This document shows, one piece after another, positions 17,203 to 26,064 of a stretch of 64,000 nucleotides of DNA. The translations under genes and the position numbers were made by a program. Position 1 is the stretch's first letter, and the number at the start of each line of letters is the position of its first letter. The notes under the pieces are model-generated. The model ran no database searches. It was not told the origin of the DNA and saw only the letters and a program-made list of their open reading frames with translations. Source of the DNA: an uncultured Desulfobacterales bacterium. GTDB lineage: Bacteria > Desulfobacterota > Desulfobacteria > Desulfobacterales > JAHEIW01. Where the stretch lies: assembly GCA_947259495.1 (NCBI GenBank), contig CAMYLV010000031.1, positions 1-64,000 on the forward strand, in the 5' to 3' direction.

Positions 17203-17958
17203 TCATGTGCTGTTTTCTACTTCTCTGACGATCTGCTGCAGCACCTCACCAGCTTTTTCCCGAATCAGCACATCGCACATATTATCGCAGGGGGTTTCGG
17301 ACAGGTTGACAATCGCCAGAAAAGCATTGTTTTGTCTGGCATAAACCGGCATATGGGCTGCCGGCTGTACCAGCAGGGTGGAACCCACCACCATGAAAAA
17401 ATCACAGGTCTGAGAAAGCGCAGCGGCTTTTTCAACTTCGACAACGGGCATGGCCTGACCGAATGAAATCGTGTCGGGTTTTAAATAACCGCCGCACTCG
17501 CATTCCGGAGCGGCATCGCCGGATTGCAAACGCTTTTGCGTTTCTGCAGAGGACGTTATGTTGCGACAGCTCATACAGCGGATGCGTCGGGTGTTGCCGT
17601 GCAGCTCGATTATTTTTTCATCCGCAAGGCCCGATTCCTGGTGAAGCCCATCCACATTCTGGGTAATGACCGCCTCCAGCAGTCCCGTTTGATAAAGTCT
17701 GGCGATGGAGGTGTGCCCGGCATTCGGTTGCGCCTGCCGGATACCCCGGTACAGTTCTTGCCATCGTCGCCAGTATTCTTCCCGGGCTTTGCGGGAGCTC
17801 ATAAATTCGTCGAAATAGACCGGGCGGAATTTGTCCCAGATACCGCCCTGGCTGCGATAGTCTGGTATTCCGCTTTCAGTGGAAATACCGGCGCCGGTGA
17901 AGACGATATTTTTGTCGCCCTGTTTTATTTTATCCGCAATTTTCTTTATTGCGTCCAT
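17203..17958 (-). CDS. cobB: NAD-dependent protein deacylase (sirtuin)
   Basis: 251 residues. NAD-binding residues lie in FTGAGISTESGIPDYRS near residue 22; ITQNVDGLHQESG carries the catalytic histidine region; and a CMSC...CEC zinc ribbon lies near residues 137-165. GSTLLVQPAA closes the Rossmann fold. It removes acyl groups from lysines. The ATG at 17958 (MDAIKK) is chosen because the longer reading overlaps pntB. It lies just after the transhydrogenase genes on the same strand. Confidence 0.92.
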   Translation of the reverse strand: MDAIKKIADKIKQGDKNIVFTGAGISTESGIPDYRSQGGIWDKFRPVYFDEFMSSRKAREEYWRRWQELYRGIRQAQPNAGHTSIARLYQTGLLEAVITQNVDGLHQESGLADEKIIELHGNTRRIRCMSCRNITSSAETQKRLQSGDAAPECECGGYLKPDTISFGQAMPVVEVEKAAALSQTCDFFMVVGSTLLVQPAAHMPVYARQNNAFLAIVNLSETPCDNMCDVLIREKAGEVLQQIVREVENST

Positions 17959-17986
17959 CTGACCTCTGGCCTCTGCCGTATGGCTG

Positions 17987-19375
17987 TCAGCTTTCCTTGA
18001 ATTCCGATACCAATTGCTGTAATGACGCTTTGGCATCGCCAAAGAGCATGCGTGTATTTGGTTTGACAAAAAGCGGGTTGTCCACACCGGCGAATCCGGC
18101 CGCCATGGAGCGTTTCAGAACGATGACGGTTTTGGCCTGATCGGCATTGATGACCGGCATGCCGTAGATCGGGCTCGATTCGATTTCTCTGGCGGCCGGG
18201 TTGACAACATCGTTAGCCCCGATAACTACGCAAACGTCAACACTATCCATAATCGGGTTGACATCATCCATCTCGGCCAGTTGCTCGTAAGGGACATTGG
18301 CTTCGGCCAGCAGCACATTCATGTGCCCCGGCATGCGGCCGGCGACGGGGTGAATGGCGTAGCGAACCTCGGCGCCGTTTTCCTCCAGAATGTCGCCAAT
18401 CTCTTTGACCGCGTGCTGTGCCTGGGCCACCGCCATTCCGTAGCCCGGGACAAACACGACCGAGCGCGCGGCCTCAAGTACAAAATACGCATCCGCCGGG
18501 GAAATCGGAGACGGTTCCCCCTGCACCTGGTCGGTGCCGGCTTTACTGACTGCCGTTTGTAATCCGCCAAAAAGGACATTGGCCAGGGAGCGATTCATGG
18601 CTTTGCACATAATGCCGGTTAAAATCAAACCGCTGGCGCCCACCAGCGCGCCGGCGACGATGAGCACGTTGTTTAAAATGATAAAGCCGGCGGCACTGGC
18701 TGCCAGTCCGGAATAGCTGTTGAGCAGGGCGATGACCACCGGCATGTCGGCGCCGCCGATGGGGATGACACCCAGTACACCCAAAAACAACGAGAGGCCG
18801 ATGATGATAATTAAAAGCGGGTAGGCGTAAGTTGCCGTCGGGCTCCATGCAAACAAAACGCCACAGATTAAGATGGCGGCGATGATCGCGGCGTTGACGA
18901 CCTTCTGACCTTTGAAAAAAATAGGCCGGCCCGAGATCCGCTCAGCCAGTTTGCCGTATGCCACCACACTCCCCGAAAAAGCAACACCGCCAATCAGCAC
19001 TGCCAGAACGATGGCGAAGATAACAAAGCTGTTACCGTCGGGTGAACTATGATAGTTTTCCCAGCCAACCAGCAGACTGGCCAGCCCGCCAAAACCGTTC
19101 AGGATGGCCACCATCTGCGGCATGGATGTCATTTTTATGGTGCGCGCGGCAATCACGCCGATAAGCGCGCCGACGACCATCCCGCCGATGACGAGCGAAA
19201 ACGACAGACAGCACTCAAGCAGCGCCACAACAACTGCGATGAGCATACCCAGAGCGGAGACCATGTTGCCGCGCCGGGCGCGCTCGGGTCTGCCGAGCAT
19301 CTTGATGCCAATAATGAAGAGCATAGATGCCAGAATGTAGCCGAAATCAATCAAAACCGCAGTGTAGTCCGTCAT
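17987..19375 (-). CDS. pntB: NAD(P) transhydrogenase subunit beta
   Basis: 462 residues. About nine membrane helices occupy residues 1-265 (domain II), followed by the NADP-binding domain III with VPGYGMAVAQAQ (near 310), AIHPVAGRMPGHMNVLL and VVIGANDVVNP. This chain completes the proton-driven hydride transfer from NADH to NADP+. Its ATG overlaps the stop of pntAB by 4 bp, which indicates translational coupling. The chain has the normal family length. Confidence 0.95.
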   Translation of the reverse strand: MTDYTAVLIDFGYILASMLFIIGIKMLGRPERARRGNMVSALGMLIAVVVALLECCLSFSLVIGGMVVGALIGVIAARTIKMTSMPQMVAILNGFGGLASLLVGWENYHSSPDGNSFVIFAIVLAVLIGGVAFSGSVVAYGKLAERISGRPIFFKGQKVVNAAIIAAILICGVLFAWSPTATYAYPLLIIIIGLSLFLGVLGVIPIGGADMPVVIALLNSYSGLAASAAGFIILNNVLIVAGALVGASGLILTGIMCKAMNRSLANVLFGGLQTAVSKAGTDQVQGEPSPISPADAYFVLEAARSVVFVPGYGMAVAQAQHAVKEIGDILEENGAEVRYAIHPVAGRMPGHMNVLLAEANVPYEQLAEMDDVNPIMDSVDVCVVIGANDVVNPAAREIESSPIYGMPVINADQAKTVIVLKRSMAAGFAGVDNPLFVKPNTRMLFGDAKASLQQLVSEFKES

Positions 19376-19662
19376 TTCTGCTCCTGATCTTTGCTTTTGA
19401 ACATGGCGAGCATGCGATTGGTCACCAGGTACCCGCCGACTACATTGATGGTGGCCAGAACGAGTGCGATGGTTCCCACGATGGCGGCAAAGGTATCCGC
19501 ACCGGTTCCGGCTGCCGTCAGCGCGCCCACAATCGTGACGCCCGAAATGGCATTGGTTCCGGACATCAACGGCGTATGCAATTGTGACGGCACTTTGCTA
19601 ATCAGTTCCACTCCGAGAAAAATGGCCAGAATAAACACAAAGATTAAAAGACCGATGGACAT
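19372..19662 (-). CDS. pntAB: NAD(P) transhydrogenase subunit alpha, membrane part
   Basis: 96 residues with three or four helices (IGLLIFVFILAIFLGVELI; TIVGALTAAGTGADTFAAIVG; ALVLATINVVGGYLVT). This is the detached domain II segment of the alpha subunit, separate from the soluble part as in the three-gene form. AAGGAG precedes the ATG. It overlaps pntB by 4 bp. Confidence 0.92.
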   Translation of the reverse strand: MSIGLLIFVFILAIFLGVELISKVPSQLHTPLMSGTNAISGVTIVGALTAAGTGADTFAAIVGTIALVLATINVVGGYLVTNRMLAMFKSKDQEQK

Positions 19663-19782
19663 GATATTATTCTCCTTGGAAGTTTACGCAAATTCGAAAA
19701 ATTTTTGATAATTTGAATTTCGAATTTCGAATTTATGTCGGATTTTGTGTTCCGGATTTCGGGTTTTGCCGGCGTGAAGATA

Positions 19783-20934
19783 TTAACCGGACTGACTCAC
19801 TTGAGCATAATGATCCGCAATCATCTGATTTACCACTTCACCTTTGTGTGTGATAACACATCCTTGAATAATTTCGTCTTCAAAGTTCAGCACAAAGCGC
19901 TTTTCATCTGGATTCCAAAATTCATCCACCAGCGCGTGCATGTTGGCTGAAAACATCTGACTGGCGTTGACCGCCACTTTGCCCGGCAGATTGGTCATTC
20001 CGATGATTCGCACGCCATTGACGTCAACTTCTTGATCCGGCTGTGAGCCGGCAATATTGCCACCATTTTCAACGGCCAAGTCAACCAGCACCGATCCTTT
20101 GGCCATGCCCTGAATCATGTCTGCGGTAATGATGAGCGGCGCTTTTCGGCCGAATAACTGGGCGGTGGTAATCACCACGTCGGAAGCCGCACAGACTTTA
20201 GCCATCCCCTCCCGTTGTTTTTGTAACTGCTCTTCGGTCAGCGCTTTGGCGTAGCCGTCTTTTGTCTGGCCGGTTTCACCCAGATTTATCTTCACAAAAC
20301 GGGCTCCCAGTGATTTTACCTGCTCTTCGACCACCGGCCGGGTGTCGAATGCATCAACCCGGGCACCCAGTCTTTTGGCGGTTGCAATGGCCTGCAGGCC
20401 GGCCACGCCGACGCCGACCACAAAAACTCTGGCCGGCGAAATGGTTCCGGCCGGCGTCATCATCATCGGAAATATTTTAGCGATGCGCTCGGCGGCGATG
20501 ATCACCGCCGCGTAACCGGCCAGATTGGATTGTGAGCTCAGGACGTCCATTTTCTGCGCTCTGGTGATTCGCGGGATCATCTCCATGCTGATGGCCGTCA
20601 CGCCCTTTTGCCTGAAAGCTTCGATCAATTCCCGTTCGTTGAACGGATCCATCAAGCTCACATAAATGCATTCTTCTTTTAACAGCGCAACATCTTCTAT
20701 GGCCGGTTTGCGGATCTGAAGAACCATGTCTGCGCTCTGATACAATTGACTTCGATCCGCTTCCAGAGATGCGCCGGCATTTTGGTAATCTTCATCGGAG
20801 ATGTTTAAGGTCTTTCCGATTCCGGTTTCGACTGAAATATGCGCTCCTTTTTCGACCAGCCGGGCAATATGCTCGGCGATCAGGGCCACCCGGTTCTCAG
20901 CGGGATGAATTTCGCTGGGCACGACAATATTCAT
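19783..20934 (-). CDS. pntAA: NAD(P) transhydrogenase subunit alpha, NAD-binding part
   Basis: 383 residues from the ATG at 20934 (MNIVVPSEIHPAENRVAL). It has the alanine dehydrogenase/PNT N-terminal domain and the NAD-binding Rossmann motif VVGVGVAGLQAIATAKRLGA near residue 170, with ITTAQLFGRKAPLI thereafter. An upstream 27-codon extension lacks a ribosome site and is not used. About 120 bp with an AT-rich spacer separates it from pntAB. Confidence 0.93.
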   Translation of the reverse strand: MNIVVPSEIHPAENRVALIAEHIARLVEKGAHISVETGIGKTLNISDEDYQNAGASLEADRSQLYQSADMVLQIRKPAIEDVALLKEECIYVSLMDPFNERELIEAFRQKGVTAISMEMIPRITRAQKMDVLSSQSNLAGYAAVIIAAERIAKIFPMMMTPAGTISPARVFVVGVGVAGLQAIATAKRLGARVDAFDTRPVVEEQVKSLGARFVKINLGETGQTKDGYAKALTEEQLQKQREGMAKVCAASDVVITTAQLFGRKAPLIITADMIQGMAKGSVLVDLAVENGGNIAGSQPDQEVDVNGVRIIGMTNLPGKVAVNASQMFSANMHALVDEFWNPDEKRFVLNFEDEIIQGCVITHKGEVVNQMIADHYAQVSQSG

Positions 20935-21238
20935 AGTCTGATTATATCCTTTCCAAATATAACCTATATTTTGCATTAAAATTAATGAGAATATGAAACT
21001 CTCCAGCGCGTGCAAAATTTAGGGGAATTTGCTTCCAGATCGGCAGTAAAATATGAGAAAACCTAAGACTTCTTTTCTTCCGCGTCAATAACACTTTGCC
21101 GCTGCACGGAAGAACTGAGCACCTGGTTTAGCTGTGTTGTACCGGGTAGCGGTTATCTGTGCCCTGCTGAGGGTGGTCGGAATATCTGTTGTTTGACAGA
21201 CGCAGCGACGCGGTCTGAAAAACGGCGGGCTGGATCCA
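20935..21238. other. Intergenic, mostly featureless
   Basis: About 300 bp between pntAA and coaE. An 11-bp inverted repeat (GTCTGAAAAAC / GTTTTTCAGAC, 21213-21261) overlaps the coaE stop and may act as a hairpin at its 3' end. A short open stretch ending KKS (stop near 21067, minus strand) has no start and is probably chance. No gene is seen. Confidence 0.4.
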
Positions 21239-21844
21239 TCAGGCGGAGCTGTTTTTCAGACGCTTAAATATTTCAAGGGTTTGCTTGCAGGTATTTTCGA
21301 TGGTGCCGGAATTATCGATTATGATGGTGGCCTGTTTTTTCTTTTCCTCTATCGGCATCTGAGAGCGAACGCGTGCAAGGGCACTGGCTTCTGAAATGTG
21401 ATCTCTTTGCATCAAGCGACTCACCTGAAGATGCTGCGGCGCATAGACGACCATGACAACACCTAAACCTTTGTGCATGTCAGCTTCAATCAGCAGCGGT
21501 ATGTCCAGAATAGTGATCGAATTCGGATGTGTTTTTTCGATCTGTTTCAGGAGCCGCTTTATTTCGCGGCTGACCTGCGGGTGCACAATGCTGTTGAGCA
21601 GCTGTTTTTTTGGGGGATCATTAAAAATAATATCACCCAGCACATTGCGGTCGATCTCACCATCCGGCAACAGGACCGCAGTACCAAATTGAGCGACGAT
21701 TTCCCGATAAGCCGGCAGCCCCTTTTTGACCGCTGCCCGGGCAATGGTGTCGGCGTCGATAATAACGGCGCCGGCTTTCTTGAGCATAGCGGATACCGTT
21801 GATTTTCCCGTTGCGATTCCGCCTGTGAGCCCGATAACCAGCAC
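21239..21844 (-). CDS. coaE: Dephospho-CoA kinase
   Basis: 201 residues. The P-loop GLTGGIATGKST lies at residues 6-17, followed by DADTIAR near residue 34 and RLMQRD near 137, all family hallmarks. It phosphorylates dephospho-CoA in the last step of CoA synthesis. The start codon is GTG, preceded by an AGGGGGAC site. Full family length; a stand-alone gene. Confidence 0.95.
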   Translation of the reverse strand: MLVIGLTGGIATGKSTVSAMLKKAGAVIIDADTIARAAVKKGLPAYREIVAQFGTAVLLPDGEIDRNVLGDIIFNDPPKKQLLNSIVHPQVSREIKRLLKQIEKTHPNSITILDIPLLIEADMHKGLGVVMVVYAPQHLQVSRLMQRDHISEASALARVRSQMPIEEKKKQATIIIDNSGTIENTCKQTLEIFKRLKNSSA

Positions 21845-22077
21845 CTTTGTCCCCCTGCTCCTCGTTGAGATGCTAAAATTGATCCCGCCATTGCCATAAT
21901 AAACTGCCGGGCGTTATTGTCAATATTGAACTGTTAAGCGGCCCTATGGGCCGACCGGCTGCCTGGTGCTTGCTTTTGACCGGTTGTGCATTACCATAAT
22001 TTAGCATGCAGGACATTGTGTTCTGCATCTTAATCGAATCAATTCGTCACTGCGGTAAATCAAGGGAGGTGATGGCA

Positions 22078-22380
22078 ATGGCAGAAGATAAATTTAAGAT
22101 GGCCGCAGAGGTGTGCTCATATGTGGACGATGACCGCCAGAATTTAAATCTGGAAATTTGTCTTCCAGGGGTCGAAAAAAAAGATATCAATCTTAAAATG
22201 CTTGAAGACAGTTTCAGCCTAAGAGCCCCCCGGAAAGACTTTGATTATGTCACCACGGCCGCGTTCTGTTGTCCGGTGAATGCTAAAGACGCCAGCGCAA
22301 AATTTGAAAATGGAGTCTTAAAAGTTACGGTACCCTTCAAAGACCCGATGCAGGGGGCGCACGAAATAGTTATTCACTAA
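22078..22380 (+). CDS. Hsp20/alpha-crystallin-like protein
   Basis: 100 residues forming one alpha-crystallin-type beta sandwich: [19 protein letters not shown], then [15 protein letters not shown], ending EIVIH. The short N- and C-terminal arms and lack of an IxI tail make it smaller than a typical small heat-shock protein. The ATG at 22078 is chosen because AGGGAGG lies 8 bases upstream; an ATG at 22072 is too close. A strong terminator follows. Confidence 0.82.
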   Translation: MAEDKFKMAAEVCSYVDDDRQNLNLEICLPGVEKKDINLKMLEDSFSLRAPRKDFDYVTTAAFCCPVNAKDASAKFENGVLKVTVPFKDPMQGAHEIVIH

Positions 22381-22430
22381 CATCGACCGGAGTTGCGTTT
22401 TGCTGTATCTTTCATATATTAAACATTGGA

Positions 22431-22468
22431 AAAAAGGCAGGGGTAGTTATAACCCTGCCTTTTTTTTA
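22431..22468 (+). terminator. Rho-independent terminator after the Hsp20-like gene
   Basis: AAGGCAGGG and CCCTGCCTT form a 9-bp stem with a 10-base loop, followed by eight T. It lies 50 bp past the stop codon. Confidence 0.9.
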
Positions 22469-22733
22469 GATAATAGGTTTCAGGTGTCGGTGATCAGTCA
22501 ACAGATAACGAAAAACAGAGGTCAGATTGCCGACAAAGTGATTCATTCCCCGGTTTATACCATCTGTCTTCAGTGTTCTGTTCTCTGACCGCGGACCTCT
22601 GTGATCTGACACCCTGTTTGCCCTGTTTTTCCTTCTACTACAACGTGATATTAACTGATGCCACATCGTCGTAATTTTTGATAACCCATTAAAAATATTA
22701 AAGATAAAAATTGATAATATTTAAAAAAAATAT

Positions 22734-22762
22734 TTGACAATTGGCACTTTCTTGACTATGAA
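22734..22762 (+). promoter_or_regulatory. Likely sigma-70 promoter of the Rrf2 gene / hmc region
   Basis: TTGACA at 22734-22739 and TATGAA at 22757-22762 are separated by exactly 17 bases. The -10 lies inside the first of three tandem repeats, so a protein bound there would block initiation. Confidence 0.65.
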
Positions 22763-22822
22763 AGTCGACAAACTTCCTGACTATGAAAGTCGACAAATTT
22801 CTTGATTATAAAAGTCGAGAAA
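22748..22822 (+). promoter_or_regulatory. Three tandem 25-bp operator-like repeats
   Basis: Three uninterrupted 25-bp units at 22748-22772, 22773-22797 and 22798-22822 share the core TGACTATGAAAGTCGACAAA (the third with three changes). Each has a GACT...AGTC dyad. They run from the -10 region to 8 bases before the Rrf2 start and replace a normal leader. Autoregulation by the Rrf2 protein is the simplest reading. Confidence 0.8.
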
Positions 22823-22830
22823 GTAGCGCG

Positions 22831-23262
22831 ATGCTTATCACGAAAAAAAATCAATATGCCCTTCGGGCCATATTTGAACTTGCCAAGCATAATGGTAAGG
22901 GGCCCCGCAAAATATCTGAAATTGCCAAAGCACAGGCCATTCCCGCAAAATTTCTGGAAGTTATTCTAAACCAGCTCAAAGGCAGCGGAATGGTGAATTC
23001 CAAGCGCGGCTTTTACGGTGGATACTACCTTATTCAGCCCCCTGAAAAAATTACGGTGGGTCACATTATGCGCTTTTTGGAGCGCGATGTCGATCAAACT
23101 GATTGTGCGGCACTGGTACCGGAGACGCAATGTCCGTTTAAAGGACAATGCACGTTTTTTCCCATGTGGAACAAGGTCAAGGCTGCGATATTTAATATCT
23201 ACGATGAAACGACTATAAAGGATCTCATCGATAACGAGAAGGCAAATGTAAATTGCAAATGA
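22831..23262 (+). CDS. Rrf2-family transcriptional regulator
   Basis: 143 residues with a winged helix-turn-helix (YALRAIFELAK, ISEIAKAQAIPAKFLEVILNQL, SKRGFYGGYYL). Cysteines C92, C101 and C107 (DC-x8-C-x5-C) suggest an Fe-S cluster as in IscR/NsrR. The ATG at 22831 matches the family start; an upstream reading (22783) is translated from the operator repeats and is rejected. In Desulfovibrio, rrf2 lies at the end of the hmc operon; here it lies directly upstream of hmcA and probably controls it. Confidence 0.92.
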   Translation: MLITKKNQYALRAIFELAKHNGKGPRKISEIAKAQAIPAKFLEVILNQLKGSGMVNSKRGFYGGYYLIQPPEKITVGHIMRFLERDVDQTDCAALVPETQCPFKGQCTFFPMWNKVKAAIFNIYDETTIKDLIDNEKANVNCK

Positions 23263-23319
23263 GAAGGTTTTGATACCCGCATTTTAGTGGCAAACACAAG
23301 GAATACAAGGAAGCAAGAT

Positions 23320-24915
23320 ATGAAGAAAGTAAAAGCACGGTTGAGCGTGACAGGCAGCGTACTTGTTATTTTGATCGTTTCCATTTGTCTGACGTGTTCC
23401 GGAAACTACGGTGCCAAAGGCCCAGCTGAATCCGAAATGCAACAGCGGGCCGACATTATCCGCATCGCTGCGATGCAAAAATTCGGCAAATTGGAGCGGC
23501 CGGCCGTGACATTTTTGCACCAGAAGCACAGCGAGGCGGTGGCAAAGAAAAATAAAGATTGCACCGCCTGCCATTTAACCCGAAAAGATCGCCAGGTATT
23601 CAAATATATGCGGCTTGAGGATTCTACCCAACAGGCGGTGATGGATGTTTACCACACCAATTGTGTTGCCTGCCATCAACAGACGGCGGCCGCCAATGAA
23701 AAAAGCGGGCCGGTGGTCTGTGGCGAGTGCCACCAGGAGCGGACAGACCTTGTGTCTGTCTGGCAGCCGATCGGCATGGACAAGTCTTTGCACTACCGGC
23801 ATTCCAAAGCGCAAAACGAAAAATGTGAACGCTGCCATCACCAATATGATGAAGTGACCAAAAAGCTATTTTACGCCAAGGGCCAGGAGGGCACCTGCCG
23901 GTATTGCCATCAGGACCTCACCGAAGAAAACCGAATCTCACTGCAGCAAGCCTCACATCTGGAATGTATCAATTGCCATCGCCAAACCCTGGCCAAATTC
24001 GACGATGCCGGTCCGATAACCTGCGGCGGTTGTCATGATCCCGCCCAGCAAAAACTGATTGAAAGACTCAAGGTTGTCCCCCGCATGCAGCGCAATCAGC
24101 CGGATACGGTTTTTGTGCGCACCAGCAAATCCGGAATCAAGGATCTCAAACAGGCCACGCGCATGAAGATGGTGCCATTTAATCACCAATCCCATGAAGA
24201 ATACAGCGACACCTGCCGGGTTTGCCATCACGCCAATTTAAACGCCTGTGTCCAGTGCCACACTTTACAGGGCACCAAAGAAGGCAAATATGTGACCCTT
24301 GAGGCCTCCATGCACCGTCTCAATGTCAATATGAGCTGCTCGGGCTGTCATGAAATAAACCAGCGCGCCCCGGAATGCGCCGGCTGTCATGTCAGCATTG
24401 CCAAAACCCGGCAGCAAGATCCTTCTGCCTGTCAGGCCTGTCACATGGCAGATGCGGTACAGGTCGCCGAAAGCCTGCAGCAGACCGATGAAAAAGAATT
24501 GGCCGCCATGTATCTCGCCGCGCGCGAGCCTATGACCGACATGTATGCGGCCTCGGATATACCGGAAAATGTTGAAATTAAAGCGTTGAAGAACCAATAT
24601 GAGCCGGTGAAGCTGCCGCATCGAAAAATTATCAAAACACTTTCCAACAATATTAATAACAGCAAGCTGGTGGCGTATTTCCACGCCGACAAAAACACGC
24701 TCTGTCAGGCATGTCACCATCATAGCCCGGCGGGCCAAAAGCCGCCTAACTGTGCCAGCTGTCACGGCCGGCCATTTGATGAACGGGATCCGTCCAAGCC
24801 GGGTCTCATGGCGGCGTACCATCGTCAGTGTATGGATTGTCACGATGCGATGGGCCTTGAAAAACCGGTGGCAACCAATTGTGTCGCCTGCCACCCGAAA
24901 AAAAGCATATTGTAA
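23320..24915 (+). CDS. hmcA: High-molecular-weight 16-haem cytochrome c
   Basis: 531 residues from MKKVKARLSV, with a signal anchor or signal peptide (SVTGSVLVILIVSICLT). I count exactly 16 CxxCH haem motifs, the number known for HmcA. The protein takes electrons in the periplasm and passes them to the HmcB-F membrane complex. An AAGGAA site precedes this ATG; an earlier in-frame ATG at 23287 has none. It starts 58 bp after the Rrf2 stop and is followed by hmcB. Confidence 0.92.
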   Translation: MKKVKARLSVTGSVLVILIVSICLTCSGNYGAKGPAESEMQQRADIIRIAAMQKFGKLERPAVTFLHQKHSEAVAKKNKDCTACHLTRKDRQVFKYMRLEDSTQQAVMDVYHTNCVACHQQTAAANEKSGPVVCGECHQERTDLVSVWQPIGMDKSLHYRHSKAQNEKCERCHHQYDEVTKKLFYAKGQEGTCRYCHQDLTEENRISLQQASHLECINCHRQTLAKFDDAGPITCGGCHDPAQQKLIERLKVVPRMQRNQPDTVFVRTSKSGIKDLKQATRMKMVPFNHQSHEEYSDTCRVCHHANLNACVQCHTLQGTKEGKYVTLEASMHRLNVNMSCSGCHEINQRAPECAGCHVSIAKTRQQDPSACQACHMADAVQVAESLQQTDEKELAAMYLAAREPMTDMYAASDIPENVEIKALKNQYEPVKLPHRKIIKTLSNNINNSKLVAYFHADKNTLCQACHHHSPAGQKPPNCASCHGRPFDERDPSKPGLMAAYHRQCMDCHDAMGLEKPVATNCVACHPKKSIL

Positions 24916-24954
24916 CACGGAACTGCAAACGAACAGGAAGCGGAAGAGGAAATT

Positions 24955-26064
24955 ATGTCGATCACACGCAGAAAGTTTTTAAGCTGGTTGGGTGCTGCAA
25001 CTGCCGGCACGACGCTGGGGAATACCGCCAACGCGGCCTCAAACAAGCATTTTAGCGGCTATCCAAACAGCATGGGCGTATTGTTTGACAATACCCGCTG
25101 CATCGGATGCCGCAAATGCGAAGAGGGTTGCAACACGGTCAATGAACTGCCTGCGCCGGAGCGGCCGTTTGATGATCTGTCGGTGCTGAATACCCGGCGC
25201 CGCACCGATGCCAAGACCTACACCATCGTTAATCGCTATGATGCTGTCAGCAATGTCAAAATCAAAGGGCCGCTGTACCGGAAGGTCCAGTGCAACCATT
25301 GCCTTGAGCCGGCCTGTGCATCGGCCTGCTTCGTGCGGGCGTTTAGCAAGACGAAAAAGGGAGCCGTGATTTACGATGCTTCGGTTTGTGTGGGCTGCCG
25401 CTATTGTATGATTGCCTGCCCTTTTGAGATACCGACTTACGAATACGACAGCGCCTTTGAGCCGCGGGTGATGAAATGCACCATGTGTTCTCCGCGAATC
25501 GAGAAGGGCCTGCTTCCCGGCTGTGTGGAAGTCTGCCCCACAGAAGCATTAACTTACGGCAAGCGCACCAACCTGCTGCAAGTCGCCCGGGCGCGAATCT
25601 CCAAATTCCCGGATCGCTATGTGAATCATATCTACGGCGAAAATGAAATGGGCGGCACCAGCTGGTTGTATCTGTCGGCAGTGCCTTACAAAGAGGTCGG
25701 CATGCGTGAAGATCTGGGTGTCACCCCGGCGCCGAAACTGACCGCCGGCGCGCTCAGCGGCGTGCCGATTGTCGTCGGGATCTGGCCGGTGCTGCTGACC
25801 GGCATTTATGCCATGTCAAAGCGCAAAGAGAAAATTGCGAATACGGAAACGAAACTGGCGGTTGCAGCGGCTGTTGAGCAAGCCAACACCGAGGCCAAAG
25901 CGAACCTGAAGTCAGAAATCGAAGCCGTCAATAAAATGAAACAAAAAGAGATTGATAATGCGGTCAAAAAGGCGCTTGAAGAAGCTGCCAAGCCCAAAGA
26001 AGAAGAAGATTCCGATGCGCAGCCTGAAAAAGCGGAGAAGAAGCCAAGTGAGGAGGGTTCCTGA
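24955..26064 (+). CDS. hmcB: Hmc complex iron-sulfur protein with membrane anchor
   Basis: 369 residues. A twin-arginine signal ([15 protein letters not shown]) exports it in folded form. Four cysteine clusters follow: [35 protein letters not shown] and CTMC...CVEVC, enough for four [4Fe-4S] clusters. A transmembrane helix ([19 protein letters not shown]) lies near residue 270, followed by a long charged coiled coil (residues 285-369). It carries electrons from HmcA to HmcC. It overlaps hmcC by one base. Confidence 0.93.
   Translation: MSITRRKFLSWLGAATAGTTLGNTANAASNKHFSGYPNSMGVLFDNTRCIGCRKCEEGCNTVNELPAPERPFDDLSVLNTRRRTDAKTYTIVNRYDAVSNVKIKGPLYRKVQCNHCLEPACASACFVRAFSKTKKGAVIYDASVCVGCRYCMIACPFEIPTYEYDSAFEPRVMKCTMCSPRIEKGLLPGCVEVCPTEALTYGKRTNLLQVARARISKFPDRYVNHIYGENEMGGTSWLYLSAVPYKEVGMREDLGVTPAPKLTAGALSGVPIVVGIWPVLLTGIYAMSKRKEKIANTETKLAVAAAVEQANTEAKANLKSEIEAVNKMKQKEIDNAVKKALEEAAKPKEEEDSDAQPEKAEKKPSEEGS

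Noticed and set aside
17959-18087. Longer sirtuin N-terminus
   Set aside because: It would overlap the pntB coding end by 100 bp, and the conserved start is MDAIKK at 17958.
22739-22757. Possible sigma-54 promoter (TTGGCACTTTCTTGAC)
   Set aside because: The GG and GC elements are one base too close and GC is GA; a good TTGACA/TATGAA pair with 17-bp spacing explains the site better.
22783-22830. Upstream start for the Rrf2 protein (MKVDKFLDYK...)
   Set aside because: These codons come from the operator repeats and there is no ribosome site; family members begin at MLITKKNQYA.
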